A stretch of DNA of 64,000 bases from JANQMX01 sp965247175 (GCA_965247175.1 OZ252006.1:3844001-3908000); one strand, 5' to 3'; counted from the stretch's first letter, positions 24,956 to 34,189 are shown. The notes: generated by a model from the letters alone, not told the origin. Made by a program: numbers and translations.

Positions 24956-27028
24956 ATGGCGAGTACTCGAAAGTCAGCCAGGCCAAAGGGCGCGCCCAGG
25001 AGCGGGCCCGGGCCCAAAGCCAAGAAGGCGAGCGGCAAGAAGCCGGCGGCCAGGCGCTCGCTGCGCTGGCGCCTCGCGACTTGGAGTCTGGCGGCCTTCG
25101 TCTGGGTCGGCATCGCCGGCATCGGTGTGCTGGCCTACTTCGCCTACGACCTGCCGGACGTCGGCAAGATGGCGGAACTGGATCGGCGCCCCAGCGTCCG
25201 CGTGCTGGCCGTCGACGGAACGCCGCTCGCGACCTACGGCGACCTCTTCGGCGATCCCCTGCGCGTGGCCGAGCTGCCGCCGCACCTGCCGCGCGCGGTG
25301 CTGGCGGTCGAGGACCGGCGCTTCTATGAGCATTCCGGCGTCGACCCCTTTGGCCTGCTGCGGGCCATCGTGGCCAACATTCAGGCCGGCCGCGTGGTCC
25401 AGGGCGGCTCCTCCATCACCCAGCAGCTGGCCAAAAACCTCTTCCTGACGCCGGAGCGCACGCTCAAGCGCAAGGTTCAGGAGGCGATGCTCGCCTTCTG
25501 GCTGGAGAACCGCTTCAGCAAGGACGACATCCTCAGCCTCTACCTCAACCGGGTCTACTTCGGCGCCGGGACTTACGGCGTCGATGCAGCGTCGCGGCGC
25601 TTCTTCGGCAAGTCGGCGCGGCAGGTCAATCTCTACGAAGCGGCCATGCTGGCCGGTCTGCTCAAGGCGCCCTCGCGCTACAACCCGGCCAACAGCAGCG
25701 AGCGGGCGCACCGCCGCACCACCATCGTGCTCTCGGCCATGGCCGATGCGGGCTTCATCACCGTGACCCAGGCCGAGCGGGCAGCGGATGAACGCAACCA
25801 CGGCCGCGCCTTCGGCGGCATCGGCGGCCGGCATTTCGCCGACTGGGTCCTTGGACGCGCCACCGGCTACCTCGGCGAGATCGACGGCGATCTGGTGGTC
25901 AGGACCACCATCGACCCGGCCCTGCAGCGCATCGCCGAGGAAGAGGCGGCCAAGATGTTGGCCGGTCCCGGCCGCGAGCGCGGTGCCAGCGAGGCGGCGG
26001 TCCTGCTGCTCTCGCCGGACGGCGCCATCCGCGCCATGGTCGGCGGCGGTTCCTACAACGACAGCCAGTTCAACCGGGCGACCCAGGCCCTGCGCCAACC
26101 CGGCTCCGCCTTCAAGACCTTCGTCTACCTGGCGGCGATGGAGCAAGGCATGCGTCCGGAGGATCGGATCCTCGATGCGCCCATCACCGTCGACACGCCG
26201 GTCGGCCCCTGGATGCCGAAGAACTACACCGGGCGCTACCACGGCGAAGTGACGCTGAGGGAGGCCTTTGCCGGATCCTACAACACCGCGGCGGTGCGCC
26301 TTTCGCAAGAAGCGGGCCTTGATCGCACCACGGCTGTAGCAGCCCGCCTCGGCGTGACCTCGCCGCTCGAGCCGCTCCCCGCCGTGGCCCTCGGCGCGGC
26401 CGAGATGTCGCTGCTCGAACTGACCGGCGCCTATGCCGTCTTCGCCAACAGCGGCTATGCCGTCTGGCCCTTTGCCATCGAGAAGATCACCAGCCCGAGC
26501 GGCGTCATTCACTATCGCCGCGAGGCGCGCGGGCTGTCGCGGGTGGTGCAGCCGCGGGTGCAGAACGCCATGCTCGACCTCATGACGGCGACTGTGTCTT
26601 GGGGCACCGGCAAGGCCGCGCAGGTTGAGGGCGGTGCCCGTCCGGCCGCCGGCAAGACGGGCACCAGCCAGGACTTCCGCGACGCCTGGTTCATCGGCTT
26701 CACCGCCGAGATGGTCGGCGGCGTCTGGCTGGGCAACGACGCCAACACGCCGATGCAGAAGGTGACCGGCGGCAGCCTGCCGGCGCAGCTCTGGTCGAAC
26801 ATCGTCACCCGCGCTCTCAAGGGTGAGCCGATGCGGCCGCTGCCGCGCGAGAACGTCGTGGCGGAAAGCGAGCGCGCGCCCGCACCGCGTCGGGTCGCCG
26901 ATCGCGCGGACGAGGACTCCGGCGGCGGCTTCATCGACCGCATCATCCGCACCCTGCGCGGTGGCGACGCCGAGAAGAGCGGCAGCAGCCGTGGCTGGGA
27001 CCAGGGCTTTCCTGGGGATGACCGCTAA
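24956..27028 (+). CDS. Class A penicillin-binding protein (PBP1 family transglycosylase/transpeptidase)
   Basis: 690-residue bifunctional peptidoglycan synthase. Lys/Arg-rich cytoplasmic tail (1-40), one anchor helix (LATWSLAAFVWVGIAGIGVL), GT51 glycosyltransferase with catalytic EDRRFYEHSGVD and GGSSITQQLAKNLFLTPERT, then a transpeptidase with the three penicillin-binding motifs in order: SAFK (GSAFKTFVYLA), SYN (FAGSYNTAAVRLS) and KTG (AAGKTGTSQDFRDAWF). The polar C-terminal tail has no extra domain. Likely polymerises and crosslinks glycan at the inner membrane. No partner gene is nearby. Confidence 0.95.
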   Translation: MASTRKSARPKGAPRSGPGPKAKKASGKKPAARRSLRWRLATWSLAAFVWVGIAGIGVLAYFAYDLPDVGKMAELDRRPSVRVLAVDGTPLATYGDLFGDPLRVAELPPHLPRAVLAVEDRRFYEHSGVDPFGLLRAIVANIQAGRVVQGGSSITQQLAKNLFLTPERTLKRKVQEAMLAFWLENRFSKDDILSLYLNRVYFGAGTYGVDAASRRFFGKSARQVNLYEAAMLAGLLKAPSRYNPANSSERAHRRTTIVLSAMADAGFITVTQAERAADERNHGRAFGGIGGRHFADWVLGRATGYLGEIDGDLVVRTTIDPALQRIAEEEAAKMLAGPGRERGASEAAVLLLSPDGAIRAMVGGGSYNDSQFNRATQALRQPGSAFKTFVYLAAMEQGMRPEDRILDAPITVDTPVGPWMPKNYTGRYHGEVTLREAFAGSYNTAAVRLSQEAGLDRTTAVAARLGVTSPLEPLPAVALGAAEMSLLELTGAYAVFANSGYAVWPFAIEKITSPSGVIHYRREARGLSRVVQPRVQNAMLDLMTATVSWGTGKAAQVEGGARPAAGKTGTSQDFRDAWFIGFTAEMVGGVWLGNDANTPMQKVTGGSLPAQLWSNIVTRALKGEPMRPLPRENVVAESERAPAPRRVADRADEDSGGGFIDRIIRTLRGGDAEKSGSSRGWDQGFPGDDR

Positions 27029-27094
27029 GGCTATGCTCCGCGGCTGATGCGGACGGCGGGGGCTCGTCCGCCGACCTCGAAAGCACAGTCAGAC

Positions 27095-27529
27095 ATGAAG
27101 ATGCGCAAGAGCGATCCCTGGATGTCGGCGGACGACTACGGCCGCAGCCTGCGCGGCTTTGGCGTCAATCTGCTGGTCCGCCAGGTGAGCGAGGCGCTGC
27201 CGTTCTTCGAAGAGGTGCTTGAGGTCGAGCTGGTCTATGCCGATCCGGACTTCGCCGTGCTGCGCCATGGCGCGGCTGAGTGGATGCTGCATTCAGACCA
27301 TACCTATCAGAGCCACCCCTTGCTGGCCCTGACCGGCGATGGCGCGGTCCGCGGCGCCGGGGCTGAGCTGCGTCTCTACGACATCGACCCGGACGCCGCC
27401 GAGGCCCGCGCCAAGACGGCCGGCTATCACGTGCTGGCGAGCAGCGCCGACAAGCCCCATGGCTTGCGCGAATGCTACATCGTCGACCGCGACGGCTACG
27501 TCTGGGTGCCGGGGCGCCCCCTGGAGTGA
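27095..27529 (+). CDS. VOC (glyoxalase/bleomycin-resistance) superfamily protein
   Basis: 144-residue single-domain vicinal oxygen chelate protein. The beta-alpha-beta-beta-beta pattern is visible: GFGVNLLVRQVSEALPFFEE, LEVELVYADPDFAVLRHG, then LRLYDIDPDAAEARAKTAGY and CYIVDRDGYVWVPG. Metal-ligand residues are not obvious from sequence alone, so it may be a binding protein, a dioxygenase or a glyoxalase. The ATG at 27095 (MKMRKSDPW) is preferred over a longer reading into the PBP end. The rsmB TTG lies 6 bases after its stop. Confidence 0.82.
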   Translation: MKMRKSDPWMSADDYGRSLRGFGVNLLVRQVSEALPFFEEVLEVELVYADPDFAVLRHGAAEWMLHSDHTYQSHPLLALTGDGAVRGAGAELRLYDIDPDAAEARAKTAGYHVLASSADKPHGLRECYIVDRDGYVWVPGRPLE

Positions 27530-27535
27530 CACCTC

Positions 27536-28852
27536 TTGGCTAAGACGAAAGCGCGGCCGGCCGCACCCCCTGCCGCGCGCAGTGTGGCTCTGGCGTTGGT
27601 CGGGCAGGTGCTGGCCCGGCGCAAGCCCTTGGACCAGGTCTTGGTGGAAAGCCGCGACCTGGCCCGGTTGGAAGCCCGGGACCGGGCCTTCGCCCGCTTG
27701 CTGGTCGTCACCCTGTTGCGCCGACTGGGGCAACTCGACGCCGTCCTGGCCCACTGCCTGGAACGCCCGCTGGCGCCCGCCATGGCGCGGACGCGCGGCA
27801 TCCTCCGTCTCGGGGCCGTGCAGCTCCTGTTCCTTGGCACCCCCGCCCACGCCGCCGTGTCCGAGAGCCTGTCCCTGGCCGAGGCGGTGGGGCAAGGCCG
27901 CAACAAGGGACTGATCAACGCGGTCCTGCGCCGCATCGACCGGGAAGGCGAGGGGCTCCTGGCTGAACAGGATGCCGCGCGCCTCAACACACCTGACTGG
28001 CTGTGGCAAAGCTGGTCGGCGGCCTACGGCGAGGAGACGGCACGGGCGATCGCCGAGGCTCACTCGGGCGAACCGCCCCTCGACCTTAGCGTCAAGCAGG
28101 ACTCTGACGCCTGGGCCGAACGCCTCTCGGCCGAGCGTCTGCCAAGCGGCAGCCTCCGTTTGGCGAGCAGCCAGGGCGCGGTCGAGCGCTTGGCCGGCTA
28201 CGAGGAGGGCGCCTGGTGGGTGCAGGATGCCGCGGCGACGCTGCCCGCGCGCCTGCTGGGTGATGTGACGGGCCGCAGTGTCGCTGACCTCTGCGCCGCG
28301 CCCGGCGGCAAGACGGCACAGCTGGCGGCGGCAGGAGCCGAGGTCGTCGCCGTCGAGCGAACCCCCGGCCGCGCCCGGCGTCTCGAAGAGAACCTCGCGC
28401 GCCTGCAGCTTTCAGCCGAGATCGTCGTCGCCGATGCACGAAGCTGGCGCCCGGAGCGGGCCTTCGATGCCGTGCTGCTCGATGCACCCTGCAGCGCCAC
28501 CGGCACCCTACGCCGCCATCCGGACATCGCCTGGCTCAAGTCGCCGGAGGACCTCACGCCGCTGGTTGCCTTGCAGGACGCGCTGCTCGACGCGGCCGTG
28601 GAGATGCTGGCGCCCGGCGGCTGCCTGGTCTACGCCACCTGCTCGCTGCAACCGGAGGAAGGCCCCGAGCGCATCGAAGCCCTGTTGGCCCGCGCGCCCG
28701 GCCTGTCTCTCGAGCCGGTCGAGGCAGCGGAACTGCCTGGCCTGCCCGAAGCGGCCACCGACGAGGGCATGCTCAGAACCTTGCCCTGCCACTGGCCTGC
28801 GCTGGGTGGCCTTGACGGCTTCTTCGCGGCCCGATTGAGGAAGACTGTGTAG
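27536..28852 (+). CDS. rsmB: 16S rRNA (cytosine-967 C5)-methyltransferase RsmB
   Basis: Methylates C967 of 16S rRNA. 438 residues from TTG 27536, with GGAG nine bases upstream inside the end of the VOC gene. N-terminal NusB-like RNA-binding domain (to ~140: ARDRAFARLLVVTLLRRLGQ). C-terminal class I methyltransferase: SAM loop DLCAAPGGKTAQLAAAGAEV, motif IV DAPCSATGTLRRHPD with the product-release Cys, and the nucleophile in VYATCSLQPEEG. Next in line is rpe, in an apparent rsmB-rpe-heparinase-purH group. Confidence 0.94.
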   Translation: MAKTKARPAAPPAARSVALALVGQVLARRKPLDQVLVESRDLARLEARDRAFARLLVVTLLRRLGQLDAVLAHCLERPLAPAMARTRGILRLGAVQLLFLGTPAHAAVSESLSLAEAVGQGRNKGLINAVLRRIDREGEGLLAEQDAARLNTPDWLWQSWSAAYGEETARAIAEAHSGEPPLDLSVKQDSDAWAERLSAERLPSGSLRLASSQGAVERLAGYEEGAWWVQDAAATLPARLLGDVTGRSVADLCAAPGGKTAQLAAAGAEVVAVERTPGRARRLEENLARLQLSAEIVVADARSWRPERAFDAVLLDAPCSATGTLRRHPDIAWLKSPEDLTPLVALQDALLDAAVEMLAPGGCLVYATCSLQPEEGPERIEALLARAPGLSLEPVEAAELPGLPEAATDEGMLRTLPCHWPALGGLDGFFAARLRKTV

Positions 28853-28983
28853 CGCCAAGAGCGGCTCGAAAGCAGCAATTTCCTTGCATGCGCCGCTTTA
28901 CCCGATTCGGGGGCACTTGCTAGCTAGCCCCAATGATGCCAAAGGCCGCCGGCAGCCTTGTGACAGCGTCAACGAGAGAGTTC

Positions 28984-29652
28984 ATGCAGCAGAGCATCAA
29001 GATTGCCCCCTCCATCCTGGCCGCGGACTTCGCGCGCCTGGGCGAGGAGGTGCGCGCCATCGAAGCCGCCGGCGCCGACTATGTGCATGTGGACGTGATG
29101 GACGGCCACTTCGTGCCCAACATTACCATCGGCCCGCAGATGGTCGCGGCGCTGCGACCCCACTCCGAGCTGACCTTCGACGTGCATCTGATGATCTCGC
29201 CGGTCGACCCCTACGTCGCCGCCTTTGCAGAGGCGGGCGCGGACATCATCACCGTGCATCCCGAGGCCGGCCCGCATCTCCATCGCACCATCCAGCTGGT
29301 GAAGTCCCTTGGCAAGAAAGCCGGGGTTTCGCTGAACCCGGGCACGCCGGTTGCCGCCGTCGAACCGGTGCTGGAGATGCTCGACCTGGTGCTGGTGATG
29401 AGCGTCAATCCGGGCTTCGGCGGTCAGGCCTTCATCCCCGGCTCGCTCGACAAGATCGCCGCCCTGCGCCGCAGCATCGATGCGGTCGGCAAGCCCATCG
29501 ATCTCGAGGTCGACGGCGGCATCAACCCGCAGACGGCGGCTCAGTGCATCGACGCCGGCGCCGACGTGCTGGTCGCCGGAACCGCGACCTTCAAGGGTGG
29601 CACAGACGCCTACGCCGGCAACATCCGCACCCTGCGCGGAACGGAGACCTGA
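28984..29652 (+). CDS. rpe: Ribulose-phosphate 3-epimerase
   Basis: TIM-barrel enzyme interconverting ribulose-5-phosphate and xylulose-5-phosphate in the pentose phosphate and Calvin cycles. 222 residues. Seen: IAPSILAADFARLGEEV, HVDVMDGHFVPNITIGP with the metal His and catalytic Asp, DVHLMI, MSVNPGFGGQAFIPG and VDGGINPQTAAQC (second catalytic Asp). The ATG at 28984 gives the exact family N-terminus; GAGAG precedes it. No Calvin-cycle gene is nearby, so a pentose-phosphate role is likely. Confidence 0.97.
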   Translation: MQQSIKIAPSILAADFARLGEEVRAIEAAGADYVHVDVMDGHFVPNITIGPQMVAALRPHSELTFDVHLMISPVDPYVAAFAEAGADIITVHPEAGPHLHRTIQLVKSLGKKAGVSLNPGTPVAAVEPVLEMLDLVLVMSVNPGFGGQAFIPGSLDKIAALRRSIDAVGKPIDLEVDGGINPQTAAQCIDAGADVLVAGTATFKGGTDAYAGNIRTLRGTET

Positions 29653-29662
29653 GGGCGCGCGG

Positions 29663-31495
29663 ATGGCGGAGCAGGTCCTCGACAGGCCGCTGATCGGCCA
29701 GAAGACAACGCCGAGCCAGCGAAAGCGGCGCAACCGCCGCCTCAAGCGCGGCGAACGCCGCCTTGTCGATGTTGCCGAAAGCCCGGTCACGCGCCTTGGC
29801 GCCACCTTGCGCCTGCCGCGCAGTCTGCTGCTGGGCCGGCTCGGCTATGCCTTGCGCGAGCCCTTCTCGCACCTCGGCCTCGTGCCCGGCTCCGGCGTTG
29901 CCCTTGGCAGCCGTCAGGCTCATGCCCCGCTCTGCACCCCGGCCGACCCCTGGCCCGGCGATACGGACAGCGGCATGGCGCTGGTCGGCGGCCAGTATCG
30001 CTTCGCCGGGCTGACCGTCGAGGCGCCGGACGGGCCCTGGACGGCGCCGGACTCGGTCGAAGACTGGCGCCGGGAGCTGCACAGCTTCTGCTGGCTGCGG
30101 GACCTGCGCGCCGCCGCCATCGACCCGGCCCGCCGCCACGCCCGCGAGCTGACCGGCCAGTGGCTGGAGCGGCATAGCGGCTGGTCGCCCCTGACCTGGG
30201 AGCCGCTGGTGCTCAGCCGCCGGCTTGCCCACTGGCTCGGCCAGTACGAGTTCTTCGCCGCCAGCGCCGAGGCCGAGTTCCGCCAGGCGCTGCTGACGTC
30301 GGCGCAGCGCCAAGCCCGCTATCTCGCCTCCGTCCTGCCGGCCGGACTGTCCGGCGCCGAGCTGATCTGCGCCATCAAGGGTTTGGTGCTCGCCGGCGCG
30401 TGCCTGCCCGACACGGAGTTTGCCTTGCGGCGCGGCATGGCTCTGCTGCGTCGCGAGCTGGCGCGGCAGATCTTGCCTGACGGCGGCCACATCGAACGCA
30501 GCCCGGCCCGGCATCTCGCTGTGCTGCGCGACCTGCTCGACATCCGCTCGGTGCTGAGCACCGCCGGGCAGGAGCCGCCGGCCGAGCTCGATGCCGCCAT
30601 TCAATCCATGACGCCGATGCTGCGCCTCTTGCTGCACGGCGACCGCTCTCTCGCGCTGTTCAACGGCTCGGGCCAGGAGCGTGACTACAAGATCGATCTC
30701 GTCCTGCAGCGCGCCGACCGCTACGGCCGCGCCCTGGTGCAGGCGCCGCACAGCGGATTCCAGCGCCTGCAGGCCGGCCGCACCGTGGCGATCGTCGATG
30801 CCGGCGTGCCGGCCCCGGCCGGCTATGACAGCCGGGCCCATGCCGGAACCCTCAGCTTCGAGATGAGCGTCGGCAAGGAGCGGCTGATCACCAACTGCGG
30901 CGCGCCCGGCGTCGGCGCCTCGGCCCAGGCCCTGCCGGCCACCTGGAAGCGCTTGATGCGCGCGACCGCCGCCCACTCCACCCTAACCATCGACGACAGC
31001 AACTCGGCCTGGCTTGGCGCCACCAGCTACCTCGGCGGTGCCGGTCTCGCTGAGCGCCCGCAGGACGTCACCTGCCGGCGGGAGGAGACGGACGGCGCCA
31101 CCCTGCTGGACATGAGCCAAGACGGCTACCGCTCGACCCACGGCGTCATCCATCACCGGCGGCTGTTCCTCTCGGCCGCCGGCGACGACCTGCGCGGCGC
31201 CGACAGCCTGACACCGGTCGCCATCGTCCATCGCGGCCGGCGCCATCGCTACGCCGTGCGCTTCCACCTGCACCCGGACGTGCGCGCCAGCGTGCTGCAG
31301 GACAAGCACACGGTGCTGCTGCGTCTTGCCAAGGGCGGCGGCTGGCGGCTCCATTCCGATGCGCCGGTGGTGGAGCTGGAGGAAAGCGTTTATGTCGGCA
31401 GCGGCGCCCCCCGCCGCTGCGAGCAGGTTGTCTTGAGCGGCAGCTTCTGCAATGAGCCTGTGGCCATCCGCTGGGCGCTCCGCCGGGAAACCTGA
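29663..31495 (+). CDS. Heparinase II/III-family protein
   Basis: 610-residue protein starting 11 bases after rpe (ATG 29663). Arg/Lys-rich N-terminus, then an (alpha/alpha) toroid-like helical region (HARELTGQWLERHSGWSPLT, LSRRLAHWLGQYEFFAAS, LPDGGHIERSPARHLAVLRD), and a C-terminal beta-sandwich with AHSTLTIDDSNSAWLGATSY and THGVIHHRRLFLSAAGDDLR, the region holding family polysaccharide-lyase residues. Relatives cleave heparin, alginate or similar uronates, but no signal peptide is seen here. A cytosolic or unusual substrate is therefore possible. The same rpe-heparinase-purH order occurs in other Rhodospirillales as I recall. Confidence 0.87.
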   Translation: MAEQVLDRPLIGQKTTPSQRKRRNRRLKRGERRLVDVAESPVTRLGATLRLPRSLLLGRLGYALREPFSHLGLVPGSGVALGSRQAHAPLCTPADPWPGDTDSGMALVGGQYRFAGLTVEAPDGPWTAPDSVEDWRRELHSFCWLRDLRAAAIDPARRHARELTGQWLERHSGWSPLTWEPLVLSRRLAHWLGQYEFFAASAEAEFRQALLTSAQRQARYLASVLPAGLSGAELICAIKGLVLAGACLPDTEFALRRGMALLRRELARQILPDGGHIERSPARHLAVLRDLLDIRSVLSTAGQEPPAELDAAIQSMTPMLRLLLHGDRSLALFNGSGQERDYKIDLVLQRADRYGRALVQAPHSGFQRLQAGRTVAIVDAGVPAPAGYDSRAHAGTLSFEMSVGKERLITNCGAPGVGASAQALPATWKRLMRATAAHSTLTIDDSNSAWLGATSYLGGAGLAERPQDVTCRREETDGATLLDMSQDGYRSTHGVIHHRRLFLSAAGDDLRGADSLTPVAIVHRGRRHRYAVRFHLHPDVRASVLQDKHTVLLRLAKGGGWRLHSDAPVVELEESVYVGSGAPRRCEQVVLSGSFCNEPVAIRWALRRET

Positions 31496-31556
31496 GCCAC
31501 TCGCCGCCTTTCCGGCGCCGTCCGCACTCTCGCTCGCATTGTTTGGAGGGAAGACC

Positions 31557-33119
31557 GTGTCTGAGCAGCCGATCCGCCGCGCGCTGATATCCGTGTCCGA
31601 CAAGTCCGGTCTGGTCGACTTCGGCCGGGCCCTGGCTGCGCAAGGGGTGGCGCTGGTCTCCACCGGCGGCTCGGCGCGGACGCTCCGGGAGGCCGGGCTG
31701 CCGGTCACAGAGGTGGCCGAGGTGACGGGCTTTCCGGAGATCATGGACGGGCGGGTCAAGACGCTGCATCCCGGCATCCACGGCGGTATCCTGGCCCGCC
31801 GCGACCTGGAGAGCCACCTCGCCGCCATGCGCCAGCATGGCCTGCAGGCCATCGACCTCGTGGTGGTCAACCTCTACCCCTTTCGCGAGACCGTGGCGCG
31901 CGGCGCGCCCTGGACCGACTGCATCGAGAACATCGACATCGGCGGCCCCGCGCTCATCCGTGCGGCGGCCAAGAACCACGACTTCGTCACCATCGTCACC
32001 GAGCCGGAGGACTACGACGCCGTCCTTGGCGACATGGAGCGTCTTGGCGGTGCGACGGAGCTCGCGACCCGGCGCCGGCTGGCCCAGCGCGCCTTCGCTC
32101 ACACCGCCGGCTATGACGGTGCCATCGCGGACTGGATGAGCCGGCAGGCCGGCGAAGACCTGCCGGACAACCTGACGCTCTCGGCCAAGCGGCTCGCCAC
32201 CCTGCGCTACGGCGAGAACCCGCATCAGGGCGCCGCGGTCTACAGCGACGGCAGCGGCCGGCCCGGGGTGGTCACCGCCCGGCAGCTCCAGGGCAAGGAG
32301 CTGAGCTACAACAATCTCAACGATACCGATGCGGCCTATGAGCTGGCCGCCGAGTTCGAGCGGCCGGCCGTCGCCATCATCAAGCACGCCAATCCCTGCG
32401 GCGTGGCGGAGGCGGAGACCTTGGAAGAGGCCTACCGCAAGGCTCTGGCCTGCGACCCGGTCAGCGCCTATGGCGGGATCCTGGCGGTCAACCGTCCGCT
32501 CGATGCCGCGACGGTCGAGGCTCTGGCAGGCCTCTTCCTGGAGGTGGTGATCGCGCCGGCCATCGAGCCGGCCGCGGCGGCGGCGCTGGAGAGCCGGCGC
32601 AACCTGCGCGTTCTGGATGCTGGCGGCCTGCCTGATGCGCAGGGCGGCCCCTATCTGATCAAGAGCCTGGCTGGAGGGCTGCTGCTGCAAGACCGGGACA
32701 GCGGACAAGTTGACCCGGCGGACCTCACGACCGTCACCAAGCGCCCGCCGGATGCGCGGGAGTTGGCGGATCTGCTGTTTGCCTGGCGGGTGGTGAAGCA
32801 CGTCAAGTCCAATGCCATCGTCTTCGCCAAGGAGGGGGCCACCGTCGGCATCGGCGCCGGGCAGACAAGTCGGGTGGACGCGGCGCGCCTGGCGGCCCAG
32901 AAGTCCGTCGAGCTGATCGGGGTGGAGGCCTCGAAAGGGGCCGTTGTTGCCTCCGATGCCTTCTTTCCCTTCGCCGACGGCTTGCGGGCGGCGATCGAGG
33001 CCGGTTGCACGGCGGTCATCCAGCCAGGCGGCTCAGTGCGCGACCAGGAAGTGGTGGCGGCCGCCGATGAGGCCGGTTTGGCCATGGTCGTCACTGGCAT
33101 GCGCCACTTCCGGCATTAG
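31557..33119 (+). CDS. purH: Bifunctional AICAR formyltransferase / IMP cyclohydrolase
   Basis: Last two steps of de novo IMP synthesis. 520 residues from GTG 31557, with GGAGGG six bases upstream. IMP cyclohydrolase (MGS-like) domain ~1-190: ALISVSDKSGLVDFGRAL, VKTLHPGIHGGILARR. AICAR formyltransferase ~200-520: the folate/AICAR site AIIKHANPCGVAEAETL (catalytic Lys-His), SNAIVFAKEGATVGIGAGQT and the end GGSVRDQEVVAAADEAG. It follows the heparinase-like gene by 61 bases. Confidence 0.97.
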   Translation: MSEQPIRRALISVSDKSGLVDFGRALAAQGVALVSTGGSARTLREAGLPVTEVAEVTGFPEIMDGRVKTLHPGIHGGILARRDLESHLAAMRQHGLQAIDLVVVNLYPFRETVARGAPWTDCIENIDIGGPALIRAAAKNHDFVTIVTEPEDYDAVLGDMERLGGATELATRRRLAQRAFAHTAGYDGAIADWMSRQAGEDLPDNLTLSAKRLATLRYGENPHQGAAVYSDGSGRPGVVTARQLQGKELSYNNLNDTDAAYELAAEFERPAVAIIKHANPCGVAEAETLEEAYRKALACDPVSAYGGILAVNRPLDAATVEALAGLFLEVVIAPAIEPAAAAALESRRNLRVLDAGGLPDAQGGPYLIKSLAGGLLLQDRDSGQVDPADLTTVTKRPPDARELADLLFAWRVVKHVKSNAIVFAKEGATVGIGAGQTSRVDAARLAAQKSVELIGVEASKGAVVASDAFFPFADGLRAAIEAGCTAVIQPGGSVRDQEVVAAADEAGLAMVVTGMRHFRH

Positions 33120-33360
33120 GGCCTGAACCAGCCAGACAAGGCGAAACGTTAAAATCTTAAGAATTGGGTAAAGATCTGAGCCTCGCGACTCGGGGTTTTC
33201 TTGCTTGTGTGGGGCATTTTTGTGATCGTTCCTCATGCTCTTTGTTGGGCTTGCCGGTCAGATGTGGTAAAAGAAACGTCATCGGGCCGCCCGGCTCGAC
33301 CGTTTTCGTTGGGGGTGTTGTGCCGGGCGACCGATGACGTTGGGGATATAGAAGGTTCGG

Positions 33361-33618
33361 ATGTCTTCGTTGTTGTCCACCTATCGCCATGCCGTGCAGC
33401 AAGCGGTCGGGCGAATGCACGCGGCAGGCATACCCGCCTTCCAAGGCGTGGATGGCCATCTCGCGGCGGTCTATCCGGACGGCACGATCCGACGATTGAA
33501 GCCGTTGGCCATGAGTGGCCAGCGGAGCAAGGTGCAGCTAGGGAACGGGGATGCGGCCAACAGCGACAATACTCGCTGGTCCGAACGGGGCGGGGAAGTC
33601 CACTCTCGCTTCGGTTGA
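33361..33618 (+). CDS. Small protein overlapping a zeta-toxin-like gene, possible antitoxin
   Basis: 85-residue product from ATG 33361 (AGAAGG upstream). The N-terminal helix STYRHAVQQAVGRMHAAGIP is followed by VDGHLAAVYPDGTIRRL, a short beta hairpin. The last ~25 residues lie in DNA that also codes the start of the ATPase gene (68-base overlap in another frame). It resembles the short proteins that often precede zeta-type ATPase genes in proteobacteria, from memory. Neutralising activity is inferred only from position; it lacks the three-helix epsilon fold length. Confidence 0.6.
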   Translation: MSSLLSTYRHAVQQAVGRMHAAGIPAFQGVDGHLAAVYPDGTIRRLKPLAMSGQRSKVQLGNGDAANSDNTRWSERGGEVHSRFG

Positions 33619-34114
33619 ATTTGCCCGCGAGATTGAAAGCGGCTGCTTCCTCTTCGCCAACGATGCGGACGAGGGCTCCTCGGTCTATGGCGAGCGCTTG
33701 GCGCCCGAGGAGCTGACCGGCCGGCTCAATCAGGCCGCCGGCCTGGTGCGGCGGCAGACCAGCTTCGTGCTGGAAACCAGCCTCTCGTCCACGGCCCTGC
33801 TCGACTTTCTGCCCGGCCTGCGGCAGCAGGGCTACGACATCTTCCTCTTGTTTCTTTTCCTCTCGGACCCGGATCTCTCGATCTTCCGGGTTGCGCAGCG
33901 GGCGCAACTCGGCGGGGCCTATGTGGCGGCAGACCTGGTGTTGCGGCGTTACCAAGCCTGTCTGCGGCATCTGCCGGCCTACATCGATGCCGTGACCTAC
34001 GCCAAGGTCTTCCTCTCCGACGCGGAGCCGCGGGAGATCCTGACCAAGAGCATCGACGGCTTCCGCGCCCACGATCCGGACATGTGGCGCACCATCGAAG
34101 ATCGGCTGGGTTAG
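33551..34114 (+). CDS. Zeta-toxin-like P-loop kinase
   Basis: 187 residues from ATG 33551, with AGGGA six bases upstream. Walker A LAGPNGAGKSTLASVEFA at the extreme N-terminus, then FANDADEGSSVYGERL (substrate Asp region) and RRQTSFVLETSLSSTAL, where the FxxETxLSS signature of zeta/PezT-like kinases is clear. C-terminal part YDIFLLFLFLSDPDLSIFRV and VLRRYQACLRHLPAYIDAV. Zeta toxins phosphorylate UDP-N-acetylglucosamine and block wall synthesis; chromosomal single-domain relatives may have other substrates. Coupled to the upstream small gene by a 68-base overlap. Confidence 0.85.
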   Translation: MRPTATILAGPNGAGKSTLASVEFAREIESGCFLFANDADEGSSVYGERLAPEELTGRLNQAAGLVRRQTSFVLETSLSSTALLDFLPGLRQQGYDIFLLFLFLSDPDLSIFRVAQRAQLGGAYVAADLVLRRYQACLRHLPAYIDAVTYAKVFLSDAEPREILTKSIDGFRAHDPDMWRTIEDRLG

Positions 34115-34170
34115 CCTCGATTAGGCCCAACCTCTTTGTTGTCATGCTTGGCACCGGCTGAGGAGTGGGC

Positions 34171-34189
34171 GGTCGGATCAAGTCCGACC
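34171..34189. repeat. Short palindrome after the zeta-like gene
   Basis: GGTCGGATCAAGTCCGACC is a perfect 7-bp inverted repeat with a TCAAG loop, 57 bases after the ATPase stop. No T run follows. It may be a weak terminator or another member of the dispersed palindromes that fill 34171-34361. Confidence 0.5.

Noticed and set aside
28884..29693. + strand frame of 269 codons overlapping rpe
   Set aside because: Low-complexity Arg/Gly/Ala/His composition typical of a shifted reading of GC-rich coding DNA; rpe is unmistakable in the other frame.
33120..33360. Small RNA or riboswitch between purH and the zeta pair
   Set aside because: Only a weak stem (CCTCG/CGGGG before TTTTC near 33180-33200) was seen; not enough to call.
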